Shown here in pieces: positions 26,606-36,034 of a DNA stretch of 64,000 bases. The notes beneath the pieces were generated by a model that was not told the DNA's origin, searched no databases, and saw only the letters and a list, made by a program, of their open reading frames with translations. How positions within the stretch are numbered: position 1 is the first letter of the stretch; every line of letters begins with the position of its first letter. Location: positions 1 through 64,000 of the forward strand of contig NZ_SLWB01000010.1 in assembly GCF_004340205.1 (NCBI RefSeq), written 5' to 3'. Position numbers and translations under genes: made by a program. Origin of the DNA: Acetobacteroides hydrogenigenes. Lineage in GTDB: Bacteria > Bacteroidota > Bacteroidia > Bacteroidales > ZOR0009.

Positions 26606-27367
26606 ATGAATATAGCAGATAGACACAAGTTTATACTTGATAAAGTTGTAAGAGAAGGAAATGTTTCGGTTTTAGAGTTAAGTGAAGAATTGGGTGTTTC
26701 GGCCGTAACTATTCGAAAGGATTTGAAATTTTTGGAGGAAAAAAAACTTCTTTTCCGAACGCATGGTAGCGCAAGCCACGTCGATCCTTACGTAAACGAC
26801 CGTCCGGTTAATGTAAAGGAAAGTATTCAGGTGGATGAGAAGCGGCGTATCGCACTAAAAGCTGTCGAACTTATCAAACCCGAAGATTCCATTATTATAG
26901 CATCGGGGACTACTGTTCTTGAGGTTGCTCGCGCTATCGATTCTCACATAAAGTTAACGGTGCTTACCGCAGCAATGAACATTGCAGAGTCGCTGTTGGG
27001 GCATAAGGATGTGGAGATTGTAATGCTGGGCGGAGTGCTACGCAAGAGTTCTTTTTCAGCGGTAGGACCTTACGCCGAAAAGATGCTGAACGATTTTGCC
27101 TGCAGCAACCTTTTTCTTGGTGTAGATGGAATTGATATGGAGTTTGGCCTTACCACAACCAACATGCTCGAGGCGCACCTTAACCAAAAGATGATGAAGG
27201 CCGCACAGCGAACAATCGTTGTTGCCGATTCATCGAAGTTTGGCCGTAAGGGGTTTGGTAAAATTTGCGACCTTGAGGCTGTCGATACCATTATTACCGA
27301 TAGTGGCATTAATCCCGCCTTCGTAAAGAAGATCGAGGAGGCAGGCGTTAAGCTGATTATAGCCTAG
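26606..27367 (+). CDS. glpR: DeoR-family repressor, GlpR-like
   Basis: 253 aa. N-terminal winged helix RHKFILDKVVREGNVSVLELSEELGVSAVTIRKDLKFLEEKKLLFRTHG (about 6-54), then the DeoR sugar-phosphate sensor domain: IASGTTVLEVARAI, TAAMNIA, GGVLRKSS, LFLGVDGID, VVADSSKFG. Divergent from glpD with a shared palindrome between them, so control of the glp operon by glycerol-3-phosphate is the simple reading. Other DeoR members respond to other sugar phosphates; the assignment rests on context. Confidence 0.9.
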   Translation: MNIADRHKFILDKVVREGNVSVLELSEELGVSAVTIRKDLKFLEEKKLLFRTHGSASHVDPYVNDRPVNVKESIQVDEKRRIALKAVELIKPEDSIIIASGTTVLEVARAIDSHIKLTVLTAAMNIAESLLGHKDVEIVMLGGVLRKSSFSAVGPYAEKMLNDFACSNLFLGVDGIDMEFGLTTTNMLEAHLNQKMMKAAQRTIVVADSSKFGRKGFGKICDLEAVDTIITDSGINPAFVKKIEEAGVKLIIA

Positions 27368-27439
27368 TTTAATTGTATCATGAGTTACCGACAGTGTTGC
27401 TCATCTTGTGTATTACGTCTTGATACTTGTTTCTGAAAA

Positions 27440-28138
27440 CTACATTATCATTCTCATCAGTGGAACTAGCAAGGCAGTTGCGGCGCCCATCAAACCAATA
27501 GCAAGCCCGCTGATAGCCCCTTCTATGGCTCCGAGTTCCATTGCGCGCGCTGTTCCCATTCCGTGTGCAGCAGCACCTAATGCCAATCCACGCGCAATCT
27601 TGCTCGATACGCCCAGTTTGTCTAGCACAAATGGTCCTACGATTCCTCCAAATATTCCAACGGCAACAACAACAACTGCAGTTAGCGAAGGTAGCCCTCC
27701 AAACTTTTCAGAAATGCTCATGGCAATTGGTGTAGTAACCGATTTGGGCTGAAGCGTAGCAACAAGAGCTTCGTTTGCGCCCATTGCGTAGAGTACTACC
27801 GTAACGCTGGCAATGCCAACGATTGCCCCCACAAAAATCGAGGTAAGGATAGAAAGCAGATTACCCTTAATGTGGGTAACCTGATCGTATAGGGTAACAC
27901 CAAGCGCTACAACGGTTGGGCCGAGCATAAAGTCAACGATGGAAGAACCTTGCTCGAAGGTTTGGTATTCAACATCAAATAGCTTTAGAACTACGATAAT
28001 CAGGAATATGCTGGTAAGTAGCGGATGGAGAAGGCTTATTTTTGTTTTGCGGAATAGCCATAGGCTAAACGTGTAGGTTCCTAGCACAAAGGCAAGCACA
28101 AAAGCCTGCGAGGCGAATAGCTCCTTTACTGTTTCCAT
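27440..28138 (-). CDS. lrgB: LrgB-family membrane protein
   Basis: 232 aa from ATG 28138 (METVKELFASQAF). Multiple membrane helices with family motifs LGPTVVALGVTLY (about 72-84), KSVTTPIAMSISEKFGG (about 130-146) and RGLALGAAAHGMGTARAMELG (about 182-202). Partner of LrgA/CidA-type holin-like proteins; the pair affects murein hydrolase release and, in plants and bacteria, glycolate or pyruvate transport. Overlaps the end of lrgA by 13 bases, hence translationally coupled. Confidence 0.9.
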   Translation of the reverse strand: METVKELFASQAFVLAFVLGTYTFSLWLFRKTKISLLHPLLTSIFLIIVVLKLFDVEYQTFEQGSSIVDFMLGPTVVALGVTLYDQVTHIKGNLLSILTSIFVGAIVGIASVTVVLYAMGANEALVATLQPKSVTTPIAMSISEKFGGLPSLTAVVVVAVGIFGGIVGPFVLDKLGVSSKIARGLALGAAAHGMGTARAMELGAIEGAISGLAIGLMGAATALLVPLMRMIM

Positions 28139-28467
28139 TTCTCCATTTTTTGTTGAATCCAACCTACGGTAATAATAACCAGCACGGTGCTAGCTATGCT
28201 CGATAACAAAATTGAAGCCCAGTACTTCTCTAGTATGGCAGTTGCCGTAACAATTCCAACCCCTGCCGGAAGGAAAAACAGCGACATGTTTTGAGTTAAC
28301 GTGTTGGCTGTTGGACGAATTTTGTCTGCTTTTACAATTTTAAGGAGCAGCGATGCGAAAAGAAGGAGCATTCCAATAACGCTTCCTGGGACAAAGTTGT
28401 CGATCATGCTGCTAATCAAATTCCCAATGGTAAGGTGTAGGAAGATGATGAATAGGCCGTAAATCAT
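28126..28467 (-). CDS. lrgA: LrgA/CidA-family holin-like protein
   Basis: 113 aa, four short membrane helices. Family phrase VPGSVIGMLLLFASLLLKIVK at about 27-47 and FLPAGVGIV at 70-78. Thought to form small membrane pores acting with LrgB. First gene of the lrgAB pair. Confidence 0.9.
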   Translation of the reverse strand: MIYGLFIIFLHLTIGNLISSMIDNFVPGSVIGMLLLFASLLLKIVKADKIRPTANTLTQNMSLFFLPAGVGIVTATAILEKYWASILLSSIASTVLVIITVGWIQQKMEKWKQ

Positions 28468-28791
28468 GCTATTATTATGTTTAGGGCAAAGTTAGCCTCC
28501 TTTTAAGAACGTTGGCATGTTGGTTTTGAGTGATTAACAGATAAAAGGTTTATTAAGGATGAAGAGGTTGTGCCAAAGGTCGCCGAGAACTGTACTGCAG
28601 AAGTTCTTATCATAAGAAGTTAGAGGAATAATAGAGGTAGTAAGGTGGAGCGAGTAGGTAATAGACAAAAGCCCAGAAGGAGAGAAATTTGGTAACTCTA
28701 GGAAGGAGCGTGGGGGCTAGCTTATTTTTATGCTAACCCCTTTTAGCCTGTTTTACTGCAAGACATTTATACTTGTATACTTGAAACTCCG
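28468..28791. other. Intergenic stretch without recognised content
   Basis: 324 bases between lrgA and the cytochrome gene, both transcribed leftwards. I see no reading frame, clear hairpin terminator or repeat that I would defend. It may hold the promoter of neither gene in consensus form. Confidence 0.5.
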
Positions 28792-29424
28792 TTATCGCAT
28801 CAGCACATAAACCAGTACCGATAACGTTGCTATTCCTGCAAGAACCGTAAATGCTTTCTGCCAAATGTTTAGGTTGGCATTTATTCCTGGAAGTCTTTTA
28901 ACCCCCGAGAACATAGAATATACAGTTTTAGATCCTTTGTCGATGTATAGGCTAGTTGCCAAACCTACAATATGCAATCCAATAAGTGCTATTAATATTG
29001 CTATAAAGGTTTCATGCAGTTCTAGGTTTCCGTCAAAGTCCGAAAAACGGGCAGTCCCAAAGAAATCGGTATCAACGGATAATGCCGTAGCTAGTCCTGT
29101 TGCTGCAACGCATATACCTGTAATGATTATTAGCAGCATAACAATAGCTGCTGCAGGGTTGTGTCCCGTATAAAGGTGCTCCTCCGTTTTGATGTGCTTG
29201 GTGAAAGAGATCACCTTTTTGGGAGAGATGGGAAAGTCCTTAAATCGGGAGTAGCGAGGCCCGATAAAGCCCCATACTACCCGGAAGAGTAAGAGTGTGC
29301 CTATGCTCAGCCCAATTGCTGCATGGGTTTGCGTGTAATTGCTTAAAAGGTAGGCCAGCACGCAGCCTGCTGCTAAGTACCAGTGGAATATTCGTGTAGG
29401 TAGTGTCCAAACGTTTGTTTTCAT
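28792..29424 (-). CDS. Di-haem cytochrome b (b561/hydrogenase-type)
   Basis: 210 aa. Four to five membrane helices carrying haem-ligand-like histidines: TRIFHWYLAAG (H14), YTQTHAAIGL (H34), LYTGHNPAAA (about H88), LELHETF and LIGLHIVGL (about H132 and H144). RVVWGFIGPRYSRF is the signature of the Ni_hydr_CYTB/cytochrome b561 group. Would carry electrons between a periplasmic or membrane dehydrogenase and quinone. No partner enzyme (hydrogenase, cytochrome c, formate dehydrogenase) adjoins, so its donor is unknown. Confidence 0.88.
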   Translation of the reverse strand: MKTNVWTLPTRIFHWYLAAGCVLAYLLSNYTQTHAAIGLSIGTLLLFRVVWGFIGPRYSRFKDFPISPKKVISFTKHIKTEEHLYTGHNPAAAIVMLLIIITGICVAATGLATALSVDTDFFGTARFSDFDGNLELHETFIAILIALIGLHIVGLATSLYIDKGSKTVYSMFSGVKRLPGINANLNIWQKAFTVLAGIATLSVLVYVLMR

Positions 29425-29682
29425 AGGTTAGGTGGTTTTGTAGACCACCAAATTAGCTAAATTTTACAACTTATCAAAGGGGTGTCCTTCTAAACACAGA
29501 GTTTCATAGAGCATATATTTTGAAGACAACGGGAACAAAAAGAGTGTAAAACCACAAAAGGAGGGAATCCCCCTTTCTTTAGCTTCTTTAACTTCTCCAT
29601 TATTCGAAGTTCATTACTATCCAATTTCTAGTGCTACTTTTACACTCTTTTGAAAACCTTCGACAGAAATATTGACAGCTAA

Positions 29683-30069
29683 ATGAAAACATATAAAGTT
29701 CTGCTAGACGACTATCGTAATCCCGAAGACGTTTACTACCTTACTCACGATGAGGTTTACCTCGAACAAGGGTGGCTGGTGGTTCGCAGCTTCGAGGAGC
29801 TTACCGCGAACATTAGCGGGTACTACCATCGGGGCGCATTCCCCTATTTGGTATCGTTCGATAGCGCCATTTCGACAATGCACCTTAGTCGCGATAGTGG
29901 AAGTGTCGAAACCTTTGTGGAGAAGACCGCCGTCGATTGTGCCTGCTGGTTGGCAGAGTACGTGGCAAAGTATGCGCTCGAGCTGCCCGAGGTTAGAGTC
30001 CACTCTTCTGATGATGAAGCGGCTAAAAGTATCCTGAAGGTTTTTGATGCCTTTAAAGAGAAAAAGTAG
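29683..30069 (+). CDS. cREC-like (cyclic-phosphate-processing receiver domain) protein with altered active site
   Basis: 128 aa. LLDDYRNPEDV at 7-17, GWLVVRSFEEL (30-40), LVSFDSAIS (56-64), EKTAVDCACWLAEY (80-93), EVRVHSSDDEAAKSI (103-117). The layout fits the small receiver-like family in which LDD(x)RxP and SFDHDLA supply the acidic centre and EKTGxDCAKWL follows. Here SFDHDLA has become SFDSAIS: His and the second Asp are gone. Either a non-catalytic member or a variant. Single gene with a terminator; no neighbour suggests a substrate. Confidence 0.75.
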   Translation: MKTYKVLLDDYRNPEDVYYLTHDEVYLEQGWLVVRSFEELTANISGYYHRGAFPYLVSFDSAISTMHLSRDSGSVETFVEKTAVDCACWLAEYVAKYALELPEVRVHSSDDEAAKSILKVFDAFKEKK

Positions 30070-30080
30070 CCTCAAATAAT

Positions 30081-30125
30081 AAAAGAGGAAAGCTCCAGAA
30101 TTACTCAGGGGCTTTCCTCTTTTTA
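30081..30125. terminator. Terminator between convergent genes
   Basis: AAAAGAGGAAAGCTCC, loop, GGGGCTTTCCTCTTTTT. Serves the cREC-like gene and, from the other side, the acyltransferase gene. Confidence 0.85.
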
Positions 30126-30142
30126 TTTTATAGGGTACACGG

Positions 30143-31237
30143 TTACTTTTTCAACTTCTGCTGCCTCTTGTTGCTTAGGTATCTTCTTACCGGAATATCG
30201 TAAATCACCATCATCAGGTATGCAAATCCAACCAGGAGAAGCGTTCCTGCTATTACGACAAAAGATAGCTCGCTAGTGCCAGGTTTGTTGCTGGTTAGGT
30301 AGCTGCCGAATATCCATATAGCGGCATAGTGCGTCATGTAGAGGGGATACGATATATTTCCAGAAAATACGCACAACTTTCTTTCCCCCATTGATAGCGT
30401 AGATCCGGCTCCTAGCGATACAAGTAGCGGGAAGTAGATTACTACAACCAGCACTTCTGCCAGCCAGTTCCACTTAAAGTGGGGCATTACGAATGCTAGC
30501 CCCAAAAGAATCGACAGGCTGATAAAGCCAAGCCTGTTTTTTATAATCAAATTAAACCTATAGATAAGAAGTCCAGCTAAAAACGAGAACGAAACACGAG
30601 CTCCTCCATGCCAAAAGGTATCGCCATTCCATCCGCCCAGTAGGTTACCCGATGTGTAGCCCACGTAGCCAATTACTGCTGTAGCTGCAACAGCTAAAAT
30701 AGCCAAGTAGCGACGGTTTATCTTGCATAGGATAAGCGCATAGAAGATGTTGGCGATATACTCCCAAAAAAGAGACCACGAAGGAGCGTTGAGTCCGAAT
30801 AGGTTAAATGCTCGATCTTCCATTGCCGGAAGGGGAATCAGGAAGGTGGTACAGAGGAAAAGTAGCGCTAACATCCCTGTGCTGTACATCCCCGAATGGC
30901 TTGCGAATGGATCGAAGAGGAAGCCCAATATGCCCAGTACAGCTCCTAGTATGATTAACGGATGCAGCCTTATGAGCCTCGACTTGAAGAACTCTTTTAC
31001 TCCCATTGTGCCAATACGGCTATCATAGGCGTATCCGATTACAAATCCGGATAGGCAGAAAAAGAAGTCCACCGCTAAAAATCCGTGACCAATAAAGTTT
31101 TTGCTGGCATCCGGATAAATCCACTCCATAAAGTGGAAGATTACAACGGCCAAAGCGGCAACTCCTCTTAGGCCATCGAGGATCTCAAAATGCTGCTTGC
31201 CTTTTAGAATGTCTGTGGTTAGCTCTTTTCTGTTCAT
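30143..31237 (-). CDS. Acyltransferase family 3 membrane protein
   Basis: 364 aa, about ten membrane helices. FEILDGLRGVAALAVVIFHF at 18-37 holds the conserved R and the family His; FFCLSGFVIGYAYDSRIG, then RLIRLHPLIILG at about 88-99. This is the OafA/NodX/OpgC superfamily, which transfers acetyl or succinyl groups to surface sugars. The GT2 gene 184 bases upstream on the same strand suggests O-acylation of an LPS or glycan, an inference only. Confidence 0.88.
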   Translation of the reverse strand: MNRKELTTDILKGKQHFEILDGLRGVAALAVVIFHFMEWIYPDASKNFIGHGFLAVDFFFCLSGFVIGYAYDSRIGTMGVKEFFKSRLIRLHPLIILGAVLGILGFLFDPFASHSGMYSTGMLALLFLCTTFLIPLPAMEDRAFNLFGLNAPSWSLFWEYIANIFYALILCKINRRYLAILAVAATAVIGYVGYTSGNLLGGWNGDTFWHGGARVSFSFLAGLLIYRFNLIIKNRLGFISLSILLGLAFVMPHFKWNWLAEVLVVVIYFPLLVSLGAGSTLSMGERKLCVFSGNISYPLYMTHYAAIWIFGSYLTSNKPGTSELSFVVIAGTLLLVGFAYLMMVIYDIPVRRYLSNKRQQKLKK

Positions 31238-31420
31238 TGGTACTTATTAGAGGTTGCTTGAAAAACAGCCGATGGCAGGCTTGTGCTGTGTGCCGACCGA
31301 ATGGCAAAGGAAGCATTTTTTTGTGTTTAGCGACTTCCAAAAGCTTAAAGAGTAGGGCAGGAGGAGCCTGAAAAAACTATAAGGTTGCTCGGATACCACA
31401 GATTCCCTTAAATCAGGCGA

Positions 31421-32203
31421 TCAATGGTTTTTATTGGTTGTTTTTTGACTTTCTAGGTTCTCCCAGTGTTTGGCGATGGAGATGATTTTGTAGGTTGCAT
31501 CGAGTGTACTTCGCGTGAAACCTGCTTTCCCATCAAAAATTCCTCCTTTTATGAAGTAAGACTTTATAAAGCGATGGAGTGCAGATAGTACTGCGCTGGT
31601 AATGGTGTAGTTTTTCCCCTTTTTTTGGTACTTGCTCTGTTCTTTTTCTGTGTAGCTGTTCATCTTTGTGAGGATGTTCTTAATCGAGGCATCTTCGATG
31701 TGGACTAGTGCAAGTTCCTTTTGCTTAAACGGGATCTTGTCTATGGTACCGTTGATAATGGGGCGGGAGTGTATTTCGGATGGCCAGAAGCTGCGGTCTT
31801 TTTGAAAGAAACGTAGCTGGTAGTCGGGATAAATGCTCCTCATGAACCGACCCATAAAGTAGTTGGCTCTTGGTATAAGCAGCCCTGATGTTGTCTTGTT
31901 ATTCTTAGTAAAACGGTACAGGTATTTATTTAGAGATTCGGGAACCAGCTCATCGGCATCGAGCACTAACACCCATGGGTTTGTTGCTGCTGCAATGGCG
32001 TAGTTTCGAGCCGGCTCAACATACCCTGTTCGCTCGTGCATTACAATCTTACATCCAAATGATTTAGCGATATCGAGAGTACTGTCTTCACTGTACATGT
32101 CACAAATTACAACTTCATCAAAGCTTCTTACCGTTTCGAGGCATTGTTTAAGAGTGGATTCTGCGTTAAACGTGTTTATTACAACTGATATCATTGGAGT
32201 CAA
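31421..32203 (-). CDS. GT2 glycosyltransferase of the LPS-core beta-glucosyltransferase (WaaE-like) type
   Basis: 260 aa. ISVVINTFNAESTLKQCLE at 5-23, SFDEVVICDMYSEDSTLDIA, VEPARNYAIAAATNPWVLVLDADELVP (D-x-D-E at about 78-81), FWPSEIHSRPIING. This short form with EP(A)RN and DADE is typical of WaaE/KdtX-like transferases that decorate the lipid A inner core. Acts at the cytosolic face; the acceptor is not proven. No other LPS genes adjoin except the acyltransferase. Confidence 0.85.
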   Translation of the reverse strand: MTPMISVVINTFNAESTLKQCLETVRSFDEVVICDMYSEDSTLDIAKSFGCKIVMHERTGYVEPARNYAIAAATNPWVLVLDADELVPESLNKYLYRFTKNNKTTSGLLIPRANYFMGRFMRSIYPDYQLRFFQKDRSFWPSEIHSRPIINGTIDKIPFKQKELALVHIEDASIKNILTKMNSYTEKEQSKYQKKGKNYTITSAVLSALHRFIKSYFIKGGIFDGKAGFTRSTLDATYKIISIAKHWENLESQKTTNKNH

Positions 32204-32360
32204 TTAAAAGGGAGGCAAATGTAGGTAATTCTGACTATATTGATATTTGTCCTTGATTATCTTAAAAATATTTCAGAGATAGTATTTGTAAAGGAATACC
32301 CTTGAAATAAGATTCCCGATCTTGATGCTTCTATCTAGTAACTCTTCCGATATTAAAAGT

Positions 32361-32391
32361 AAAGCGCAACCCTATGGCTGCGCTCTTATTT
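32361..32391 (-). terminator. Intrinsic terminator
   Basis: AAAGCGCAACC-CTAT-GGCTGCGCTCTT, 25 bases beyond the stop of the collagen-like lipoprotein gene. Confidence 0.75.
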
Positions 32392-32415
32392 TGATTGCCT
32401 GTATGCTTACGCTTT

Positions 32416-32859
32416 TTACCAGTTCATTACGACCCTAAACTTACTGCTCGGCGGAACAATGGAGGTTTGGAAGTCGCTGTACTGTACGTATATCCTAATC
32501 GAACCCGGAGTAAAGTCAAAGTCGTATGTTTCTGTCCATAGGGCAGTCCCTTCGGCTTTGTGGGAAACGTAGGGTAGAGGCGCTTGTACGTTGTTGCTGG
32601 TGTACTTGTATACAAAAACATTCCCATTTTGAGCAATAAAGGGAGTGAGCTTCGGAATTACCAAGTCGGCATAGTAAAACGAGTTGTTCCCGTTTACGGT
32701 TCCGCTAAGCGTCCATTGGTTTACAGTCCATTCCGATACGTCCCAGCTGGTTCCTTCGCCGGGAGGGCCCTCTGGTCCTTCAGGCCCCATAGGCCCCATA
32801 GGTCCTTCGCATCCTAAAAGAAGGAAAGCGGCTACAAGTAAAGTTAGAAGTCTTTTCAT
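32416..32859 (-). CDS. Small lipoprotein with short collagen-like segment
   Basis: 147 aa. Signal peptide with lipobox LLGC (Cys17), then seven G-x-x triplets (EGPMGPMGPEGPEGPPGEG), too few for a long triple helix but enough to trimerise. A beta-rich domain follows (about residues 36-147) with NQWTLSGTVNGNNSFYYADL and GSIRIYVQYSDFQ. Lipoproteins of this form are frequent in Bacteroidota; function unknown. Probably surface-exposed or periplasmic. Confidence 0.82.
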   Translation of the reverse strand: MKRLLTLLVAAFLLLGCEGPMGPMGPEGPEGPPGEGTSWDVSEWTVNQWTLSGTVNGNNSFYYADLVIPKLTPFIAQNGNVFVYKYTSNNVQAPLPYVSHKAEGTALWTETYDFDFTPGSIRIYVQYSDFQTSIVPPSSKFRVVMNW

Positions 32860-33003
32860 GGTATTCTGCTTTTTTAAGATTTGAAATGGCTAAAAACTCC
32901 GTCATTATCATCGTTGCTACTGACGAGCAGGCAACATGTGTTAGCCTTTTTACGCTAGCCGAAGGTAACATTTTTAACCATAACCCAAAGTAGCAAAAAA
33001 GAT

Positions 33004-33034
33004 GAGCGCAGCCGCTGGTGGTGGCTGCGCTTTT
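33004..33034. terminator. Terminator hairpin
   Basis: AGCGCAGCC-GCTGGTGGT-GGCTGCGCTTTTA. On the minus strand it lies 135 bases past the stop at 33170. The remaining bases between 32860 and 33169 hold nothing else I can support. Confidence 0.7.
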
Positions 33035-33169
33035 ATTAGGTTGCTGCTAAATGTCGTACCAACTCTGCTACATGCTTCCAGCTAAGTCGAAACCTTCGGC
33101 AAGCCTTGTGCTTGTTGGTTAAAGCTTGCCGAGCATAGCGTGTGGCCAACTCTCCAATTATTTATCTAG

Positions 33170-35064
33170 CTAATCGAATAGGTAGAAACCTTCGGAGTTT
33201 ACAACTATAACATGCTTATTATTCGTAATGATGGTCTTTATTCTATTCAAGGAATAAATAGAGTAGTCAAGAGAAATCTTTCTTACCAAGCTCATCTTTC
33301 CATTCTGCATACCTGCTATTTTGTACCAGTAAAGGACGTCGTTTGCAATAAGCATTAGGTTGTTATCATCATCAATCTGCCAATAAGCAATATCCTTAAA
33401 TGGAAGGTTTAGCCTGTTTACTTTCGACCTGTCAAAATAGTAGATTCCATCTTCCTGTATCTGAAACCAGATATTACCAATGTGGTCTTGATATATTTTT
33501 TGGTAGTCGATATCGCCATTCTTTGATGTAGGATATAACCTCCATCGCTTCGATACTATATCGTAGGTAACAACGCTATGCTTTCCAAACATATGTATAA
33601 CATCTTTCTTATTGACGTATATTCGATTTAGCAACCAAAAGGAGTTCATTTTATACTCTTCAACCTCTTTCTGCTTAACGCTATCCAAGGCTGCTTTTAT
33701 GTTCCTTTTGGTGTCTTGGGTTTCATTTATCAGCTCGCCATTTTCAACCTTCCAGCGATTCCCTTGGCTATCCTTATTTGTATTGTAAAAGTTATAGCCT
33801 ATTCCAGTTTTGCCAGTAACGGACTTACTCCATACTTTATCTGACCATAACTTTATAGGAAGGTTGTATAGGTAATCGTTTTTGTTCAATTCGAGGAGCT
33901 TGTAAATTGTCTTAAACGAAGATCCATCGACACCTGGCAGCGTTTTGTACGTTCCATTTTCGTATTTTACGATACCCCCATAGTAGGTAATAATGTAGAT
34001 CGAATTGTTGTTAGCGAGTATGGTGTTCGAATAGTCGAGATCGCAGTCGTTCCCTAACGATGCCGTAAAGTTAGAGGCAGCAACCAGTACCGGCTGCTGG
34101 TTGTTTCGTAGCTTCTCCTCCCAGCCATTCTCGATATAGTTTAGGTAGTAGCTCTTTTCGTCCGACCTATAGCTAGTGTACCATATGTTGCCTTTGGTAT
34201 CGACCCCAATCATTTTCGAGAAATTGAGCTTTAGCATATAGTCGCTCTTGTCCGACAAAAAGTACACTGCGCTAGAATCTTTATTGGCAGCTACTATGTA
34301 GTCACGATACCGATAGTAGCCGCTGTAGAAATGGGGCAGATAGCACTTGTCTATACCTTTAACAAACGACTGGTATTGGGCAGAATTCTGCTTGTCCACC
34401 AGCTCTACACCCTTGCTGCTATACTTAAGCAGGCCTGTTTTCGTAATGGCAACCAGCTCCTTATTCGAATTGCAGCAGAATTTATTGGTGCGTAGGCTTT
34501 CTTTTACAGCGTATCGCACGCCTCCTTTTTGGTCAATAAGGTAGATGTCGTCGTTTGCTATTGCCCATATCCCATTTTCGGCATCGTATATCTCGCGAAT
34601 ACTTGCATTGCTACCATTCTTCTTAATGTAGTATACCAGCGTATCCTTTTGCCTTAAGAGGTATATTTTCGAGTCTTCGAGCATCCATTTTTCATTTGCC
34701 TTTTCGACAACGCACTTAGGATGGTTAAACGGATTGCTGTCGAACATATAGCGTAGCGAATCTGTACTTAAAATCTTCACGCTACCTATACTGCTACTAA
34801 AGGTGAAAAGAATCTGACCATCGATATAGCTAGAGGCACCTCCTAACGACCAGTAGTTTAAAGGAAAATATTTTTTACCGGAACGTAATGCCTCACCTCA
34901 ATCTCCCAGCTTTTAGCTAGCTCGTTGCTACCATTGGCCTGATTGTAATCGTATAAGCGAAAACCTTCTGGTCTGGTACTATTTTGCGAAAAAGCGGATG
35001 CCGAAATTAACACACCTGCTAAGGCAATGAAAAATTTGCTAAAGGTTGTCCCCATATTCATCAA
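33170..35064 (-). pseudogene. Frameshifted exported beta-propeller-like protein
   Basis: Two frames join into one protein of about 630 aa. The first (35064-34858) has a signal peptide (FFIALAGVLISASAFSQ) and ends EVRHYVPVKNIFL-stop. The next frame starts inside the same spot and reads FPLNYWSLGGASSYIDGQ, then SVKILSTDSLRYMFD and on to 33170. One additional A in the A6 run at about 34869-34876 would restore VPVKKYFPLNYWSLGG. The body is rich in propeller-type phrases (GIWAIANDDIYLI, GNIWFQIQEDGIYYFD) like two-component-regulator propellers, but lacks a kinase or Y_Y_Y domain. Either a recent mutation, phase variation, or a sequencing error. Confidence 0.8.
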
Positions 35065-35180
35065 AATGATTCTGATTGCTTACTCCGTTATCCCAAAGCC
35101 TAGATGCTGTCTGCGCATTTTACGTTCGGTACACGAGTGTTATTTGTAAGCGCAAAGATAGTTTTCCGATCCTATTTTGT

Positions 35181-35306
35181 CTCCGCTAAGCGTAGCGTCC
35201 TCGCTACGCTTTTGTCTTTAGCGGCCTCTGGCCGCTTTCTATGGCAGGCCAGAGGCCTTGGCTACCCGAGCGTAACGAGGACGCTACGCTCAGCAGGGGC
35301 GGAGCG
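35181..35306. repeat. Long imperfect inverted repeat, extragenic
   Basis: CTCCGCTAAGCGTAGCGTCC and CTCGCTACGC on the left are answered by GCGTAACGAGGACGCTACGC and GGGGCGGAG on the right. In between, GCGGCCTCTGGCCGC and GGCCAGAGGCC form further hairpins. The same word set (CCGTTxGGCG, GCGTAG) reappears around 36833-36960 and 38221-38300. Confidence 0.7.
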
Positions 35307-35336
35307 AGAAACTGCGGCCTACAAATTAGCCATCGA

Positions 35337-35861
35337 TCACCATAGCTTGAAATTGGTAAACGATTTCCACTTGCCGTTAACCTTTAGTATCTCGCCAAAG
35401 CTATAGCTTATGGTAGCCTCTTTAGAGGAGCACTTAACGAATATTTCCTCAAAGAGTATTTCGGGGCAGCCGCATTCGTTGAGCTTTTCGGGCATCAGCT
35501 TTCTCTCGAATCCTTCAAATTTTAGGTCATCAAGCTGATTCATGCGCTCTAGCTTCAACGAGTAGTTGTACAGCTTTTCGGTATAGTGGGCTTTCACAGA
35601 GTCGAGCAGCTGGGGCGATTGGTTGATGACTCGTGGTATTCTTCGGTATTCGCACTTGCGCTTATTCATGTACGTAATGGTTCCCTTGTCGGGGATAATC
35701 TTTTCGATAAACTCCCTGATCTTTTGCCTATCCTTCGACTTTATTACCTCAACGCTCTCCTTGTAGAGCGATTCAATGCTATCAAACCCTTTTGAGGGCA
35801 CGGTGCCAAATGATACTATGCTAATGCAAACGGCAAGCAGCGTTAGTTTAAGTCTCTTCAT
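35337..35861 (-). CDS. Hypothetical exported protein
   Basis: 174 aa. Signal peptide 1-23 (LTLLAVCISIVSFGTVPS), then a charged helical region (SIESLYKESVEVIKSKDRQKIREFIEKIIPDKGTI) and a C-terminal beta part ending YSFGEILKVNGKWKSFTNFKLW. The end resembles small NTF2-like or lumazine-type periplasmic domains, without a firm match. Two close Cys (ECGCPE) and a third (VKCSS) could form disulfides. Not recognised. Confidence 0.7.
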   Translation of the reverse strand: MKRLKLTLLAVCISIVSFGTVPSKGFDSIESLYKESVEVIKSKDRQKIREFIEKIIPDKGTITYMNKRKCEYRRIPRVINQSPQLLDSVKAHYTEKLYNYSLKLERMNQLDDLKFEGFERKLMPEKLNECGCPEILFEEIFVKCSSKEATISYSFGEILKVNGKWKSFTNFKLW

Positions 35862-36034
35862 CGGTGCTGTTTTGTATGTTAACTAAAGTTTTCTATTTGG
35901 TGAATGCTTTACTTCGCGTAAGCACCCCCCACGCCTTTACTCTTTGCAGCCGCCTGCTATTTTTTGCTTTAGGCTATAAATTCTGGTTGCAGGAGCGGTA
36001 CAAGGATGCTCCGCTTAACCGTGGTCCATACCTA

